In this document: one piece after another, positions 50,069 through 59,279 of the stretch
Numbering within the stretch: position 1 is the stretch's first letter
Layout: the number at the start of each line of letters is the position of its first letter
Source of the DNA: Pseudomonas sp. GV085
GTDB lineage: Bacteria; Pseudomonadota; Gammaproteobacteria; Pseudomonadales; Pseudomonadaceae
Assembly: GCF_003050925.1 (NCBI RefSeq)
Contig: NZ_QAOV01000009.1
Location: 62,001 to 126,000, forward strand
Length of the DNA stretch: 64,000 bases
Reading direction: 5' to 3'
The notes under the pieces: model-generated
What the model was told of the DNA's origin: nothing
Databases searched by the model: none
What the model saw: only the letters and a program-made list of their open reading frames with translations
Translations under genes and position numbers: made by a program

Positions 50069-50533
50069 TTACTGACCGTTCTGCTCGTCCAGGACAACCT
50101 GATACAGGGTTTCGTTGCTTGCAGCATTACGCAGTTTATCGCGAACTTCCTTGCGGTCGAGCATGCTGGCGATCTGTCGCAGCAGCTCAAGGTGCGCATC
50201 GGTGGCAGCCTCCGGGACCAGCAATACGAACAACAGGTCAACCGGCGCGCCGTCGATGGCGTCGAAGTCGATAGGGGCGTCCAGGTGCATCAATGCGCTG
50301 ATGGGTGAAACACAGCCCTTGAGACGGCAGTGTGGAATAGCGATCCCGTTGCCAAAACCGGTGGAGCCGAGTTTTTCACGGGCAATCAGCGCCTCGAAGA
50401 CATCTTGCATCTCCAGGGCCGGCACTTCGCGGGCGATCAGATTGGCAATTTGTTCGAGGGCTTTCTTTTTACTGCCTCCCGGCACGTTCACCAGGGAACG
50501 GCCGGGGGTCAGGATACTTTCAAGTCGGATCAT
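50069..50533 (-). CDS. ptsN: Nitrogen-PTS enzyme IIA, PtsN
   Basis: A 154-residue EIIA of the fructose/mannitol fold. Phospho-accepting His68 is in GNGIAIPHCRLKG. PtsN acts as a regulator (potassium and nitrogen/carbon balance, PHB metabolism in Pseudomonas) rather than a sugar importer. It lies 12 bases after hpf. Confidence 0.96.
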   Translation of the reverse strand: MIRLESILTPGRSLVNVPGGSKKKALEQIANLIAREVPALEMQDVFEALIAREKLGSTGFGNGIAIPHCRLKGCVSPISALMHLDAPIDFDAIDGAPVDLLFVLLVPEAATDAHLELLRQIASMLDRKEVRDKLRNAASNETLYQVVLDEQNGQ

Positions 50534-50545
50534 GGGTTGGGAGTG

Positions 50546-50854
50546 TTAACGACCGGTTGCGCCCTGGAGGAGGCTCTGGGTCTTTTCCTTATGCTTTTTG
50601 AGTTGTTTATCCAGCTTGTCGGTGAGTGCGTCGATCGCGGCGTACATATCGGTATGTTCCGCGTTGGCGACCACTTCATTTCCGGGAATATGCAGCGTGG
50701 CTTCGATTTTCTGCTTCAGTTTTTCGACGGTCATCGTGACCTGCACATTAGTGATCCTGTCGAAATGTCGCTCCAATCGTTCGAGTTTTTCGCCGATGTA
50801 GGTGCGAAGAGGTTCGGTCACTTCCAGTTGGTGTCCACTGATGTTGACTTGCAT
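50546..50854 (-). CDS. hpf: Ribosome hibernation-promoting factor, short form
   Basis: A 102-residue HPF/YfiA-type protein (MQVNISGHQLEVTEPLRTYI; later HIPGNEVVANAEHTDMYAAIDALTDKLDKQLKKHKEK). It lacks the C-terminal dimerisation domain of long HPF. AAGGAG lies 7 bases before the chosen ATG at 50854. It sits between rpoN and ptsN as in other gammaproteobacteria. Confidence 0.95.
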   Translation of the reverse strand: MQVNISGHQLEVTEPLRTYIGEKLERLERHFDRITNVQVTMTVEKLKQKIEATLHIPGNEVVANAEHTDMYAAIDALTDKLDKQLKKHKEKTQSLLQGATGR

Positions 50855-50928
50855 ACAGCTTCTCCTTCGTTGCCAGTGCATAAAGCGGCAGATCAGATGA
50901 TCTGCCACTGGAACGCTGTGGCGTGGCC

Positions 50929-52422
50929 CTACATCAACCGCTTGCGTTCGCTCGAAGGCGCGATCCCGAGGGATTCGCGGTACTTGGCGACGGTGCGGCG
51001 AGCCACCTGAATGCCTTGTGCCTCCAGTAAACCAGCGATCTTGCTGTCACTCAATGGCTTTTTCTGATTTTCCGCGGCAACCAGTTTTTTGATGATCGCG
51101 CGGATCGCCGTGGACGAGCATTCGCCGCCTTCGGAGGTGCTGACGTGACTGGAGAAAAAGTACTTCAGTTCATAAATGCCCCGGGGGGTGTGCATGAACT
51201 TCTGGGTGGTCACCCGTGAAATCGTCGACTCATGCATGCCGACCGCTTCGGCGATGTCATGCAGGACCAGCGGCTTCATGGCTTCGTCGCCATATTCGAG
51301 GAAACCACGCTGATGCTCGACGATCTGGGTGGCAACCTTCATAAGGGTTTCATTACGGCTCTGCAGGCTCTTGATGAACCAGCGGGCCTCCTGCAACTGA
51401 TTGCGCATGAACGTGTTGTCGGCGCTGGTGTCGGCGCGGCGCACGAAACCGGCGTACTGGGCGTTGACCCGCAGCCGTGGCACCGACTCCTGATTGAGCT
51501 CCACCAGCCAGCGCTCGTTGTCCTTGCGCACGATAACGTCAGGAACGACATACTCGGCTTCGGCGGACTCGATCTGCGAACCCGGGCGCGGGTTGAGGCT
51601 CTGGACCAGCTCGATGACCTGGCGGAGTTCATCTTCCTTGAGCTTCATGCGGCGCATCAGCTGGCTATAGTCGCGGCTGCCAAGCAAGTCGATGTAATCG
51701 GTGACCAGACGCTTGGCCTCAGCCAGCCAAGGGGTCTTGGCGGGTAACTGGCGCAATTGCAGCAGCAGGCATTCGCCCAGGTTGCGGGCGCCGATGCCGG
51801 CGGGCTCGAATTGCTGGATGCGGTGCAGGACCGCTTCGATTTCGTCCAGTTCGATGTCCAGTTCCGGATCGAAGGCGTCGAGGATTTCCTCGAGGGTTTC
51901 GTCCAGGTAGCCCTGGTTGTTGATGCAGTCGATCAGGGTCACGGCGATCAGGCGATCGGTGTCGGACATCGGGGCCAGGTTCAGTTGCCACAGCAAGTGG
52001 CTTTGCAGGCTTTCGCCGGCCGAGGTGCGGGTGGTGAAGTCCCACTCGTCGTCGTCATTGCTGGGCAGGCTGCTGGCGCTGGTCTGGTAAACGTCTTCCC
52101 ACGCGGTGTCGACGGGGAGTTCGTTGGGGATGCGCTCGTTCCAGTCACCCTCATCGAGGTTATCGACCGTCGGGGCGCTTTCCTGGTAGGAAGGTTCCTG
52201 GATGTCGGTGTTGGGCTTCTGTTCGGCGTTGTCGGCCAAGGGGTCGGTGTTATCGAAGTCGTCGCCTTCTTCCTGGCGTTCGAGCATCGGATTGGACTCC
52301 AGGGCCTCCTGGATTTCCTGTTGCAGGTCCAGGGTCGACAATTGGAGCAGGCGGATAGCCTGTTGCAGCTGCGGTGTCATCGTCAGCTGCTGGCCCATTC
52401 TCAAGACTAGCGATGGTTTCAT
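50929..52422 (-). CDS. rpoN: RNA polymerase sigma-54 factor
   Basis: A 497-residue sigma-54: Gln-rich activator-interacting region I (LRMGQQLTMTPQLQQAIRLLQLSTLDLQQEIQ in part, residues ~6-40), acidic region II (residues ~50-115), core-binding region III and the RpoN box ARRTVAKYRE near the C-terminus. It is the master sigma for nitrogen, motility and many transport genes. First gene of the rpoN-hpf-ptsN-rapZ-npr unit and downstream of lptB. Confidence 0.98.
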   Translation of the reverse strand: MKPSLVLRMGQQLTMTPQLQQAIRLLQLSTLDLQQEIQEALESNPMLERQEEGDDFDNTDPLADNAEQKPNTDIQEPSYQESAPTVDNLDEGDWNERIPNELPVDTAWEDVYQTSASSLPSNDDDEWDFTTRTSAGESLQSHLLWQLNLAPMSDTDRLIAVTLIDCINNQGYLDETLEEILDAFDPELDIELDEIEAVLHRIQQFEPAGIGARNLGECLLLQLRQLPAKTPWLAEAKRLVTDYIDLLGSRDYSQLMRRMKLKEDELRQVIELVQSLNPRPGSQIESAEAEYVVPDVIVRKDNERWLVELNQESVPRLRVNAQYAGFVRRADTSADNTFMRNQLQEARWFIKSLQSRNETLMKVATQIVEHQRGFLEYGDEAMKPLVLHDIAEAVGMHESTISRVTTQKFMHTPRGIYELKYFFSSHVSTSEGGECSSTAIRAIIKKLVAAENQKKPLSDSKIAGLLEAQGIQVARRTVAKYRESLGIAPSSERKRLM

Positions 52423-52499
52423 GGCAGGGGCTTAACACCTTATTCGCCGGCGCACACGCGCCATCCACTACAGAGCGCCGGGGCGCCAAACTTAAGCAA

Positions 52500-52505
52500 A
52501 TTATA
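52500..52505 (-). promoter_or_regulatory. Candidate -10 box of rpoN
   Basis: On the minus strand a consensus TATAAT lies ~78 bases before the rpoN start; the -35 region is weak (GGCAAA or TAGGCA depending on spacing). Upstream at 52570-52583 is the 14-base palindrome GACAAGCGCTTGTC. The gap from lptB to rpoN therefore seems to contain a separate rpoN promoter. Confidence 0.5.
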
Positions 52506-52606
52506 TGCCTGAAACTGAAGGGTTTGCCTAGAGCGCTGTAACAATAAAAAAGAGTTGATTTTTTATCGAGACAAGCGCTTGTCGACTGCTCTGGCGTCTC
52601 GGTGTC

Positions 52607-53332
52607 TTACAGGCGGAATTCGTGGCCCAGGTACACTTCCTTCACCAGGTCGTTGGCCAGGATGGTTTCAGCGTCGCCTTCGGCGATCAGTTGGCCGTCG
52701 TTGACGATGTAGGCGGTTTCGCAGATATCCAGGGTTTCACGAACGTTGTGGTCGGTGATCAGCACGCCAATGCCCTTGGCCTTGAGGTGGTGAATGATCT
52801 GCTTGATGTCCCCGACCGAAATCGGGTCCACGCCGGCGAAGGGTTCGTCGAGGAGGATGAATTTCGGGTTGGTGGCCAGGGCTCGGGCGATTTCCACGCG
52901 ACGGCGCTCACCGCCGGACAGGCTCATGCCGAGGTTGTCGCGGATGTGGCTGATGTGGAATTCCTGCAGCAGGCTTTCCAGTTCCTTGCGACGACCGGCC
53001 TTGTCGAGTTCCTTGCGGGTCTCGAGGATGGCCATGATGTTGTCGGCCACCGACAGTTTGCGGAAGATCGATGCTTCTTGCGGCAGGTAGCCGATACCGG
53101 CCTTTGCGCGACCGTGCATCGGCTGGTGGCTGACGTCCAGGTCATCGATCAGGACGCGGCCCTGGTCGGCTTGCACCAGGCCGACGATCATGTAGAAGCA
53201 GGTGGTCTTGCCGGCGCCGTTCGGGCCAAGCAGGCCGACGATCTGACCGCTGTCGATAGACAGGCTGACGTCGCGCACGACCTGGCGGCTCTTGTAGCTC
53301 TTGGCCAGATGCTGAGCTTTCAGAGTTGCCAT
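52607..53332 (-). CDS. lptB: LPS export ABC transporter ATPase LptB
   Basis: A 241-residue cytoplasmic ATPase that powers LptFG extraction of LPS. Walker A GPNGAGKTT (residues ~36-44), signature LSGGERRRVEIARAL and Walker B FILLDEPFAGVDP are intact. Its ATG shares a base with the lptA stop, which indicates coupled translation. Confidence 0.97.
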   Translation of the reverse strand: MATLKAQHLAKSYKSRQVVRDVSLSIDSGQIVGLLGPNGAGKTTCFYMIVGLVQADQGRVLIDDLDVSHQPMHGRAKAGIGYLPQEASIFRKLSVADNIMAILETRKELDKAGRRKELESLLQEFHISHIRDNLGMSLSGGERRRVEIARALATNPKFILLDEPFAGVDPISVGDIKQIIHHLKAKGIGVLITDHNVRETLDICETAYIVNDGQLIAEGDAETILANDLVKEVYLGHEFRL

Positions 53333-53880
53333 TACCGGGCCTTATTCTCGTCGGTTTTTTTCTTCGGCTGGATCACCATGTCGATACGCGGACGTGCCTC
53401 GGTGACCTTGCTGCCCGTGGCGCGACCGGCGCTGGCGAGCTTCTTGACCGTGTCGTAGACGATTTTTTCGCCCTGGGTGACGTTGTTGTCCTTGTCGACA
53501 ACTTTGGCCTTGTCGATCAGTACGACCCGGTTTTGCGCGGCGTGATACTGGATCGTCACGCCCCAGCCCTGGACAGGCTTGGTATCGCCAGCGGTTTGCA
53601 GTTGCTCGAAGTACGCCAGGTTGCCCACCGAGGTCACTACGTCGATGTCGCCAGTCGGGGTGCGGGTGATGGTCACGGTGTTGCCGGTCACCTTCATCGA
53701 GCCCTGGGTGATGATCACGTCACCCTTATAGGTGGCTATACCTTGCTTGTCGTCCAGTTGGGCATCGTCGGCCTGAATGCGGATAGGCTGCTGTTGATCT
53801 TCCGGCAGAGCCCAGGCGCTCACGCTTCCCAGTGCTGCGCCCAGACTGAGCAAAATCGGGAGGGTTTTAACGAGCCTCAT
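53332..53880 (-). CDS. lptA: LPS transport periplasmic bridge protein LptA (LptH)
   Basis: A 182-residue periplasmic OstA-type beta-jellyroll with signal peptide MRLVKTLPILLSLGAALGSVSAWA. The motif IRIQADDAQLDDKQGIATYKGDV is the family start of the jellyroll. The C-terminus is Lys-rich (IQPKKKTDENKAR). Start overlaps the lptC end by 14 bases. Confidence 0.95.
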   Translation of the reverse strand: MRLVKTLPILLSLGAALGSVSAWALPEDQQQPIRIQADDAQLDDKQGIATYKGDVIITQGSMKVTGNTVTITRTPTGDIDVVTSVGNLAYFEQLQTAGDTKPVQGWGVTIQYHAAQNRVVLIDKAKVVDKDNNVTQGEKIVYDTVKKLASAGRATGSKVTEARPRIDMVIQPKKKTDENKAR

Positions 53881-54439
53881 ACTGTCCTCTTACGTTCGAT
53901 AGCAGGTGTATCCTGCTTTCTTTCAAATACGCTTTCATTCCCTTGCCAGTCGATACACCGCCAGCGCCGTCGATTCTAACGTCTTGCTCGGTCTGCGCAT
54001 ATTGCTGCTGCGGGAACACGGTCATGCGGGTGCTGGTGATCAGGGTCTTGCGGTTTTTCTCGTCGAAGCGCGTGATGCGCACGTCATCGATCAGTTCGAC
54101 CTGTGTGCCATCAGGGTTGACCTCGCCGTGCAAGCTCTGGACGTGCCACGGGAATTCAGTGCCGCGGAACACATTCAGGTCGGGGTTGGTCAGCAATGTC
54201 ACCTCGGTGGCTTTCAGGTGCTCGACCTTGTCCGACACCAGATCATATTGCAGCTTGCCGTCCGGCAGGTACTGCACGCTGTGGGCGTTGATGGCGTAAT
54301 AGTCGATCGCGCTTTCATCGACCGGCGTTACCGGCTTGTCGAGGAAGCGTTCCGGGCTGATGTTCCAGTAGCCTACCGCGGCGAATATCGCTGCGATGCA
54401 ACTGAACATCAGGGTATTGCGAAACTTTTTGCTCAGCAT
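53867..54439 (-). CDS. lptC: LPS export protein LptC
   Basis: A 190-residue bitopic inner-membrane protein: N-terminal helix (TLMFSCIAAIFAAVGYW) and a periplasmic jellyroll (DYYAINAHSVQYLPDGKLQYDLVSDKVEHL in part). It hands LPS from LptBFG to LptA. I chose the ATG at 54439, 7 bases after the kdsC stop. Confidence 0.94.
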   Translation of the reverse strand: MLSKKFRNTLMFSCIAAIFAAVGYWNISPERFLDKPVTPVDESAIDYYAINAHSVQYLPDGKLQYDLVSDKVEHLKATEVTLLTNPDLNVFRGTEFPWHVQSLHGEVNPDGTQVELIDDVRITRFDEKNRKTLITSTRMTVFPQQQYAQTEQDVRIDGAGGVSTGKGMKAYLKESRIHLLSNVRGQYEAR

Positions 54440-54446
54440 AATGGGC

Positions 54447-54971
54447 TCACAGGTACGCAGCATTGGCCGCATCGAGGCGGCCCTGGGCACGCAGGATCAG
54501 TTCGCAGAACTCGCGAGCGGCGCCTTCACCACCACGGGCGAGGGTGATGCCGTGAGCGTGTTCACGCACGAAACTGGCGGCATTGGCCACCGCCATGCCC
54601 AGGCCGACGCGGCGAATCACCGGCAGGTCCGGCAGGTCGTCGCCAAGGTAAGCCACCTGTTCATAGCTCAGGTTGAGTTGGGCCAGCAGTTCGTCGAGTA
54701 CCACCAGTTTGTCCTCGCGCCCCTGATACAGGTGCGGGATGCCGAGGTTCCTGGCTCGCCGTTCCACCACCGGGGTCTTGCGGCCGCTGATGATGGCGGT
54801 CTGCACGCCGGCGGCCATCAACATCTTGATGCCCTGACCGTCGAGTGTGTTGAACGTCTTGAATTCGCTGCCGTCTTCGAGGAAGTACAGGCGGCCATCG
54901 GTCAACACGCCATCGACATCGAACACCGCCAGTTTGATCTGTTTGCCGCGTTGCAACAGGTCCGCACTCAT
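54447..54971 (-). CDS. kdsC: 3-deoxy-D-manno-octulosonate 8-phosphate phosphatase KdsC
   Basis: A 174-residue HAD-type phosphatase with the nucleophile motif DVDGVLTDG (Asp18 and Asp20) and the second acidic motif YLGDDLPDLP. It dephosphorylates Kdo-8-phosphate in the LPS core precursor pathway. TAATG overlap with kdsD. Confidence 0.96.
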   Translation of the reverse strand: MSADLLQRGKQIKLAVFDVDGVLTDGRLYFLEDGSEFKTFNTLDGQGIKMLMAAGVQTAIISGRKTPVVERRARNLGIPHLYQGREDKLVVLDELLAQLNLSYEQVAYLGDDLPDLPVIRRVGLGMAVANAASFVREHAHGITLARGGEGAAREFCELILRAQGRLDAANAAYL

Positions 54972-55945
54972 TACATTACTCCTGCACGCAGCAAGTCGTG
55001 CATGTTCAGGGCGCCGACCGGGCGGTCTTCGCTGTCGACCACGACCAATGCGTTGATCTTATGGTCTTCCATGATTTTCAGCGCTTCGGCGGCGAGCATC
55101 TCGGCGCGCGCGGTCTTGCCATGGGCCGTCATGACCTGGTCGATGATGGCGTTGTGGATATCGATACTGTGGTCCAGCGTGCGGCGCAAATCGCCGTCGG
55201 TGAAGATTCCGGCCAGTTTGCCGTCGGCTTCCAGAATGACGGTCATGCCCAGGCCCTTGCGGGTCATTTCCATCAGGGCATCCTTGAGCAGGGTGCCGCG
55301 CTGGACCTGCGGCAGTTCCTGGCCTGCGTGCATGACATTTTCCACTTTCAGCAGCAGGCGTCGGCCGAGGGCGCCGCCTGGATGGGAAAAGGCGAAGTCT
55401 TCGGCGGTAAAGCCACGGGCTTCCAGCAACGCGACTGCCAGGGCGTCGCCCATGACCAGGGCGGCGGTGGTCGACGAGGTCGGTGCCAGGTTCAGCGGGC
55501 AGGCTTCGTGCTCGACGTGAACATTCAGGTTGACCTCGGCGGCCTTGGCCAGCGCGGAGTCAGGATTGCCGGTCACGCTGATCAATTGAATGCCCAGGCG
55601 CTTGATCAGCGGCAGCAGGGTCACGATTTCATTGGTGGAGCCGGAGTTCGAGAGCGCCAGAATGATGTCGTCGCGGGTAATCATGCCCATGTCGCCGTGG
55701 CTGGCTTCAGCCGGGTGCACAAAAAATGCCGTGGTGCCGGTGCTGGCCAGGGTCGCGGCAATCTTGCTGCCGATGTGCCCCGACTTGCCCATGCCGACCA
55801 CGACCACGCGGCCTTTGCTGGCCAGAATCATCTCGCAAGCGCGTACGAAATCAGCATCGATATGGGGCAGCAGGCCTTGCACGGCTTCTATCTCGAGGCG
55901 GATGGTGCGTTGTGCTGATCGAATCAGGTCGCTGGATTGGCTCAT
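54971..55945 (-). CDS. kdsD: Arabinose-5-phosphate isomerase KdsD
   Basis: A 324-residue isomerase (ribulose-5-P to arabinose-5-P, first Kdo step): SIS domain with VVVGMGKSGHIGSKIAAT and ALSNSGSTNEIV, then two CBS domains (MHAGQELPQV... FTDGDLRRTLD; ALKIMEDHKINALVVVD). I chose the ATG at 55945, giving MSQSSDLIRSAQ. First gene of kdsD-kdsC-lptC-lptA-lptB; diverges from mlaF across 277 bases. Confidence 0.96.
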   Translation of the reverse strand: MSQSSDLIRSAQRTIRLEIEAVQGLLPHIDADFVRACEMILASKGRVVVVGMGKSGHIGSKIAATLASTGTTAFFVHPAEASHGDMGMITRDDIILALSNSGSTNEIVTLLPLIKRLGIQLISVTGNPDSALAKAAEVNLNVHVEHEACPLNLAPTSSTTAALVMGDALAVALLEARGFTAEDFAFSHPGGALGRRLLLKVENVMHAGQELPQVQRGTLLKDALMEMTRKGLGMTVILEADGKLAGIFTDGDLRRTLDHSIDIHNAIIDQVMTAHGKTARAEMLAAEALKIMEDHKINALVVVDSEDRPVGALNMHDLLRAGVM

Positions 55946-56104
55946 GTCAGAAATCGTATAGCCTGATGAAAAGTCGGCGATTATAACGGTAATGATCGAA
56001 TCCCTCACGCAAGTTCGTTGCGCATTGTCATTACCTGTTACGGGAAACCTTCTAGAAGGGGGCTTTCAACCGGTCATACAGTTGAACAAGCCCCGGCTTT
56101 GGCC

Positions 56105-56134
56105 TTGGGCGCGCAGCCTTTGCAGTGATATAGT
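56105..56134 (+). promoter_or_regulatory. Candidate promoter of the mla operon
   Basis: TTGGGC, 18-base spacer, TATAGT, about 90 bases before mlaF. Just upstream is CCTTCTAGAAGG (56047-56058), a perfect 12-base palindrome that could be an operator shared with the divergent kdsD promoter. Confidence 0.45.
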
Positions 56135-56222
56135 TCGCCGCCAGTTCGGCCTGCCCGGGAGGTTTGTGCTTTCGTCAGGAAGCCAGGCGTCCGAGAGAGA
56201 GGCTGCATCGCAAGGAGTTTAG

Positions 56223-57032
56223 ATGAGTGCCGATAACGCCTACGCGGTCGAGCTGAAGGGACTGTCCTTCAAGCGCGGTGCGCGCAGCATTTTTAATAAT
56301 GTCGATATCCGTATCCCGCGCGGCAAGGTCACCGGCATCATGGGGCCTTCCGGGTGTGGCAAGACCACGCTTTTGCGTCTGATGGGCGCCCAGTTGCGGC
56401 CTACCAGGGGCGAAGTCTGGGTCAACGGTCAGAATCTGCCAAAACTGTCGCGCAGCGACCTGTTCGATGCGCGCAAGCATATGGGCGTGCTGTTTCAGAG
56501 CGGCGCACTGTTCACTGACCTCGATGTATTCGAGAACGTCGCCTTTCCGTTGCGGGTCCATACGCAACTGCCGGATGAAATGATCCGCGACATCGTCCTG
56601 CTCAAGCTTCAGGCTGTGGGCCTGCGCGGTGCCATCGACCTGATGCCCGACGAGCTTTCCGGCGGCATGAAGCGCCGTGTCGCGCTGGCCCGGGCGATTG
56701 CGCTCGACCCGCAGATCCTCATGTACGACGAGCCCTTTGTCGGCCAGGACCCCATCGCAATGGGTGTTCTGGTGCGCCTGATTCGTTTGCTCAACGATGC
56801 GCTGGGCATCACCAGCATCGTGGTGTCCCATGACCTGGCCGAGACCGCGAGCATTGCCGATTACATTTATGTAGTGGGCGATGGCCAGGTGTTGGGGCAG
56901 GGGACGCCGGACGAGTTGATGAACTCGGATGAACCGCGCATTCGTCAGTTCATGACTGGCGAACCCGACGGCCCGGTCCCGTACCACTTTCCAGCGACGG
57001 ATTACCGCGCAGATCTTCTGGGGAAGCGCTGA
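56223..57032 (+). CDS. mlaF: Phospholipid ABC transporter ATPase MlaF
   Basis: A 269-residue ATPase of the Mla system that maintains outer-membrane lipid asymmetry. Walker A GPSGCGKTT (residues ~40-48), signature LSGGMKRRVALARAI and Walker B ILMYDEPFVGQDP are present, with the MCE-type C-terminal tail. It overlaps mlaE by one base. Confidence 0.96.
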   Translation: MSADNAYAVELKGLSFKRGARSIFNNVDIRIPRGKVTGIMGPSGCGKTTLLRLMGAQLRPTRGEVWVNGQNLPKLSRSDLFDARKHMGVLFQSGALFTDLDVFENVAFPLRVHTQLPDEMIRDIVLLKLQAVGLRGAIDLMPDELSGGMKRRVALARAIALDPQILMYDEPFVGQDPIAMGVLVRLIRLLNDALGITSIVVSHDLAETASIADYIYVVGDGQVLGQGTPDELMNSDEPRIRQFMTGEPDGPVPYHFPATDYRADLLGKR

Positions 57033-57829
57033 TGCGCAGAATTTCATTGATAGAACGCGTTCGCCGCTTCGGCCAGGCCGGCATCGATGCGCTGGCGGTG
57101 TTCGGGCGTTCGAGCCTGTTCCTGTTCCATGCCTTGCTCGGCCGGGGCGGTATCGGTGGCGCCTTCGGGCTGCTGGTCAAGCAGCTGCATTCGGTGGGCG
57201 TGATGTCCCTGGTGATCATCGTGGTCTCCGGGGTGTTCATCGGCATGGTGCTGGCGCTGCAGGGCTTCAACATTCTTTCCAGCTATGGTTCGGAGCAGGC
57301 CGTCGGGCAGATGGTGGCGCTGACGCTGCTGCGTGAACTGGGGCCGGTGGTGACTGCCTTGCTGTTCGCCGGGCGCGCGGGTTCGGCGTTGACCGCCGAA
57401 ATCGGCAATATGAAATCCACCGAGCAGCTGTCCAGCCTGGAAATGATTGGGGTTGACCCGCTCAAGTACATCATCGCGCCACGTTTGTGGGCCGGTTTCA
57501 TTTCCCTGCCGGTGCTGGCGATGATTTTCAGCGTGGTGGGTATCTGGGGCGGCTCGTGGGTAGCTGTCGACTGGCTGGGAGTCTATGAAGGTTCCTACTG
57601 GTCGAACATGCAGAACAGCGTGACGTTCACCGAGGATGTGCTCAACGGGGTCATCAAAAGTATCGTCTTTGCCTTTGTCGTGACCTGGATCGCCGTATTC
57701 CAAGGCTATGACTGCGAACCCACTTCCGAGGGGATCAGTCGTGCCACTACCAAGACCGTTGTATATGCCTCGTTGGCAGTACTCGGCCTGGACTTTATTC
57801 TGACCGCCTTGATGTTTGGAGATTTCTGA
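57032..57829 (+). CDS. mlaE: Phospholipid ABC transporter permease MlaE
   Basis: A 265-residue permease of the MlaE/YrbE family with about five hydrophobic segments and the conserved cytoplasmic loop GSALTAEIGNMKSTEQLSSLE followed by IAPRLWAGFISLP. Overlaps mlaF by one base and mlaD by one base. Confidence 0.96.
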   Translation: MRRISLIERVRRFGQAGIDALAVFGRSSLFLFHALLGRGGIGGAFGLLVKQLHSVGVMSLVIIVVSGVFIGMVLALQGFNILSSYGSEQAVGQMVALTLLRELGPVVTALLFAGRAGSALTAEIGNMKSTEQLSSLEMIGVDPLKYIIAPRLWAGFISLPVLAMIFSVVGIWGGSWVAVDWLGVYEGSYWSNMQNSVTFTEDVLNGVIKSIVFAFVVTWIAVFQGYDCEPTSEGISRATTKTVVYASLAVLGLDFILTALMFGDF

Positions 57830-58296
57830 TGCAAAACCGCACCCTGGAAATCGGTGTCGGCCTTTTCTTGCTGGCTGGCATCCTGGCTTTGCTCTTGTTG
57901 GCGTTGCGGGTCAGTGGCCTGTCCCCGAGTCCGAGCACCGATACGTATAAACTTTACGCCTACTTCGACAATATCGCCGGTTTGACGGTCAGAGCTAAAG
58001 TGACCATGGCCGGTGTGACCATCGGCAAGGTCACGGCTATCGATCTGGATCGCGACAGCTTTACCGGTCGGGTGACCATGCAGCTGGAAAAACGCATCGA
58101 TAATCTTCCGGCGGACTCTACTGCATCTATCCTGACCGCTGGCCTGTTGGGCGAAAAGTACATCGGTATCAGCGTGGGCGGGGAAGACACCCTGCTCAAG
58201 GATGGTGGAACCATCCATGACACGCAGTCATCGCTGGTGCTCGAAGACCTGATCGGTAAATTCCTGCTCAATACCGTTAGCAAAGAAGCTAAATGA
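57829..58296 (+). CDS. mlaD: Phospholipid-binding MCE protein MlaD
   Basis: A 155-residue membrane-anchored periplasmic protein: one N-terminal helix (residues ~7-30) and a single MCE domain (AYFDNIAGLTVRAKVTMAGVTIGKV). It forms the hexameric ring above MlaE. Length is typical of gammaproteobacterial MlaD. Confidence 0.95.
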   Translation: MQNRTLEIGVGLFLLAGILALLLLALRVSGLSPSPSTDTYKLYAYFDNIAGLTVRAKVTMAGVTIGKVTAIDLDRDSFTGRVTMQLEKRIDNLPADSTASILTAGLLGEKYIGISVGGEDTLLKDGGTIHDTQSSLVLEDLIGKFLLNTVSKEAK

Positions 58297-58307
58297 GGAA
58301 CTGTTAA

Positions 58308-58961
58308 ATGATCTCTACCTTGCGACGTGGCCTGTTGGTAATACTCGCGGTGTTTCCGTTGGTGTCCCACGCCGTGGCGGCGCCTTCCGCGCACGAACTG
58401 GTACAGGACACCACTAATCGGATGCTGGCCGATCTGGCGGCCAACAAAGAAAAGTACAAGCAGGATCCGCAAGACTTTTATGCGGCACTGAACACCATCG
58501 TCGGGCCGGTCGTGGATGCCGAGGGTATTTCCAAGAGCATCATGACGGTCAAATACTCGAAGAAAGCATCCCCGGCGCAGATGAAGACCTTCGAAGAAAA
58601 CTTCAAGAGGGGTCTGTTCCAGTTCTATGGCAACGCCTTGCTCGAGTACAACAACCAGGGCATCACCGTTGATCCGGCCAAAGACGAGTCGGGCGACCGT
58701 ACCAGCGTTGGCATGACCGTCAAGGGCAGCAGCGGCGCGATCTATCCGGTGTCCTACACGCTGGAGAAGATCAACGGCGAGTGGAAACTGCGTAACGTCA
58801 TCATCAACGGCATCAACATCGGCAAGCTGTTCCGCGATCAGTTCGCCGATGCGATGCAGCGCAATGGCAACGACCTGGACAAGACCATCAATGGTTGGGC
58901 CGGGGAAGTCGCCAAGGCCAAGGAAGCCACCGACAAGAAACCAGGGCAGTCAACCCAATGA
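58308..58961 (+). CDS. mlaC: Periplasmic phospholipid-binding protein MlaC
   Basis: A 217-residue exported protein (signal peptide through HAVA|APSAH) of the Tol-Toluene tolerance/MlaC fold: an N-terminal helical part (FYAALNTIVGPVVDAEGISKSIM), then a sheet with YTLEKINGEWKLRNVIINGIN. It shuttles phospholipid between the OM MlaA complex and MlaFEDB. AGGAA lies 7 bases before the ATG. Confidence 0.95.
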   Translation: MISTLRRGLLVILAVFPLVSHAVAAPSAHELVQDTTNRMLADLAANKEKYKQDPQDFYAALNTIVGPVVDAEGISKSIMTVKYSKKASPAQMKTFEENFKRGLFQFYGNALLEYNNQGITVDPAKDESGDRTSVGMTVKGSSGAIYPVSYTLEKINGEWKLRNVIINGINIGKLFRDQFADAMQRNGNDLDKTINGWAGEVAKAKEATDKKPGQSTQ

Positions 58962-59263
58962 GTGAGTCGGCAGTCCAGATGGACGAAGCGGGCGAGTTGC
59001 GACTCAGGGGCGTGCTGGATTACCGCACCGGTCCTGGCCTGCGTGAGCAGGGCAAGGCGCTGATCAAGGCCAGCACGGCCGCGGCGCTGGTGGTCGATTG
59101 CTCGGCGGTGACCAAGTCCAGCAGTGTCGGTTTGTCGTTGCTGCTGTGCTTTATCCGCGATGCGCAGGTGGCCGGCAAGGCCCTGAGCATCCGTGGGATG
59201 CCGGAAGACATGCGTGAAATCGCTCAGGTCAGCGAGATGACCGAGCTGTTGGCGCACCCCTGA
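58958..59263 (+). CDS. mlaB: STAS-domain protein MlaB
   Basis: A 101-residue STAS protein (ELRLRGVLDYRTGPGLREQGKALI... VDCSAVTKSSSVGLSLLLCFI) which stabilises and activates MlaF. ATGA overlap of 4 bases with mlaC supports the start at 58958. A terminator follows. Confidence 0.92.
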   Translation: MSESAVQMDEAGELRLRGVLDYRTGPGLREQGKALIKASTAAALVVDCSAVTKSSSVGLSLLLCFIRDAQVAGKALSIRGMPEDMREIAQVSEMTELLAHP

Positions 59264-59279
59264 CACGCATCTATAAAGA

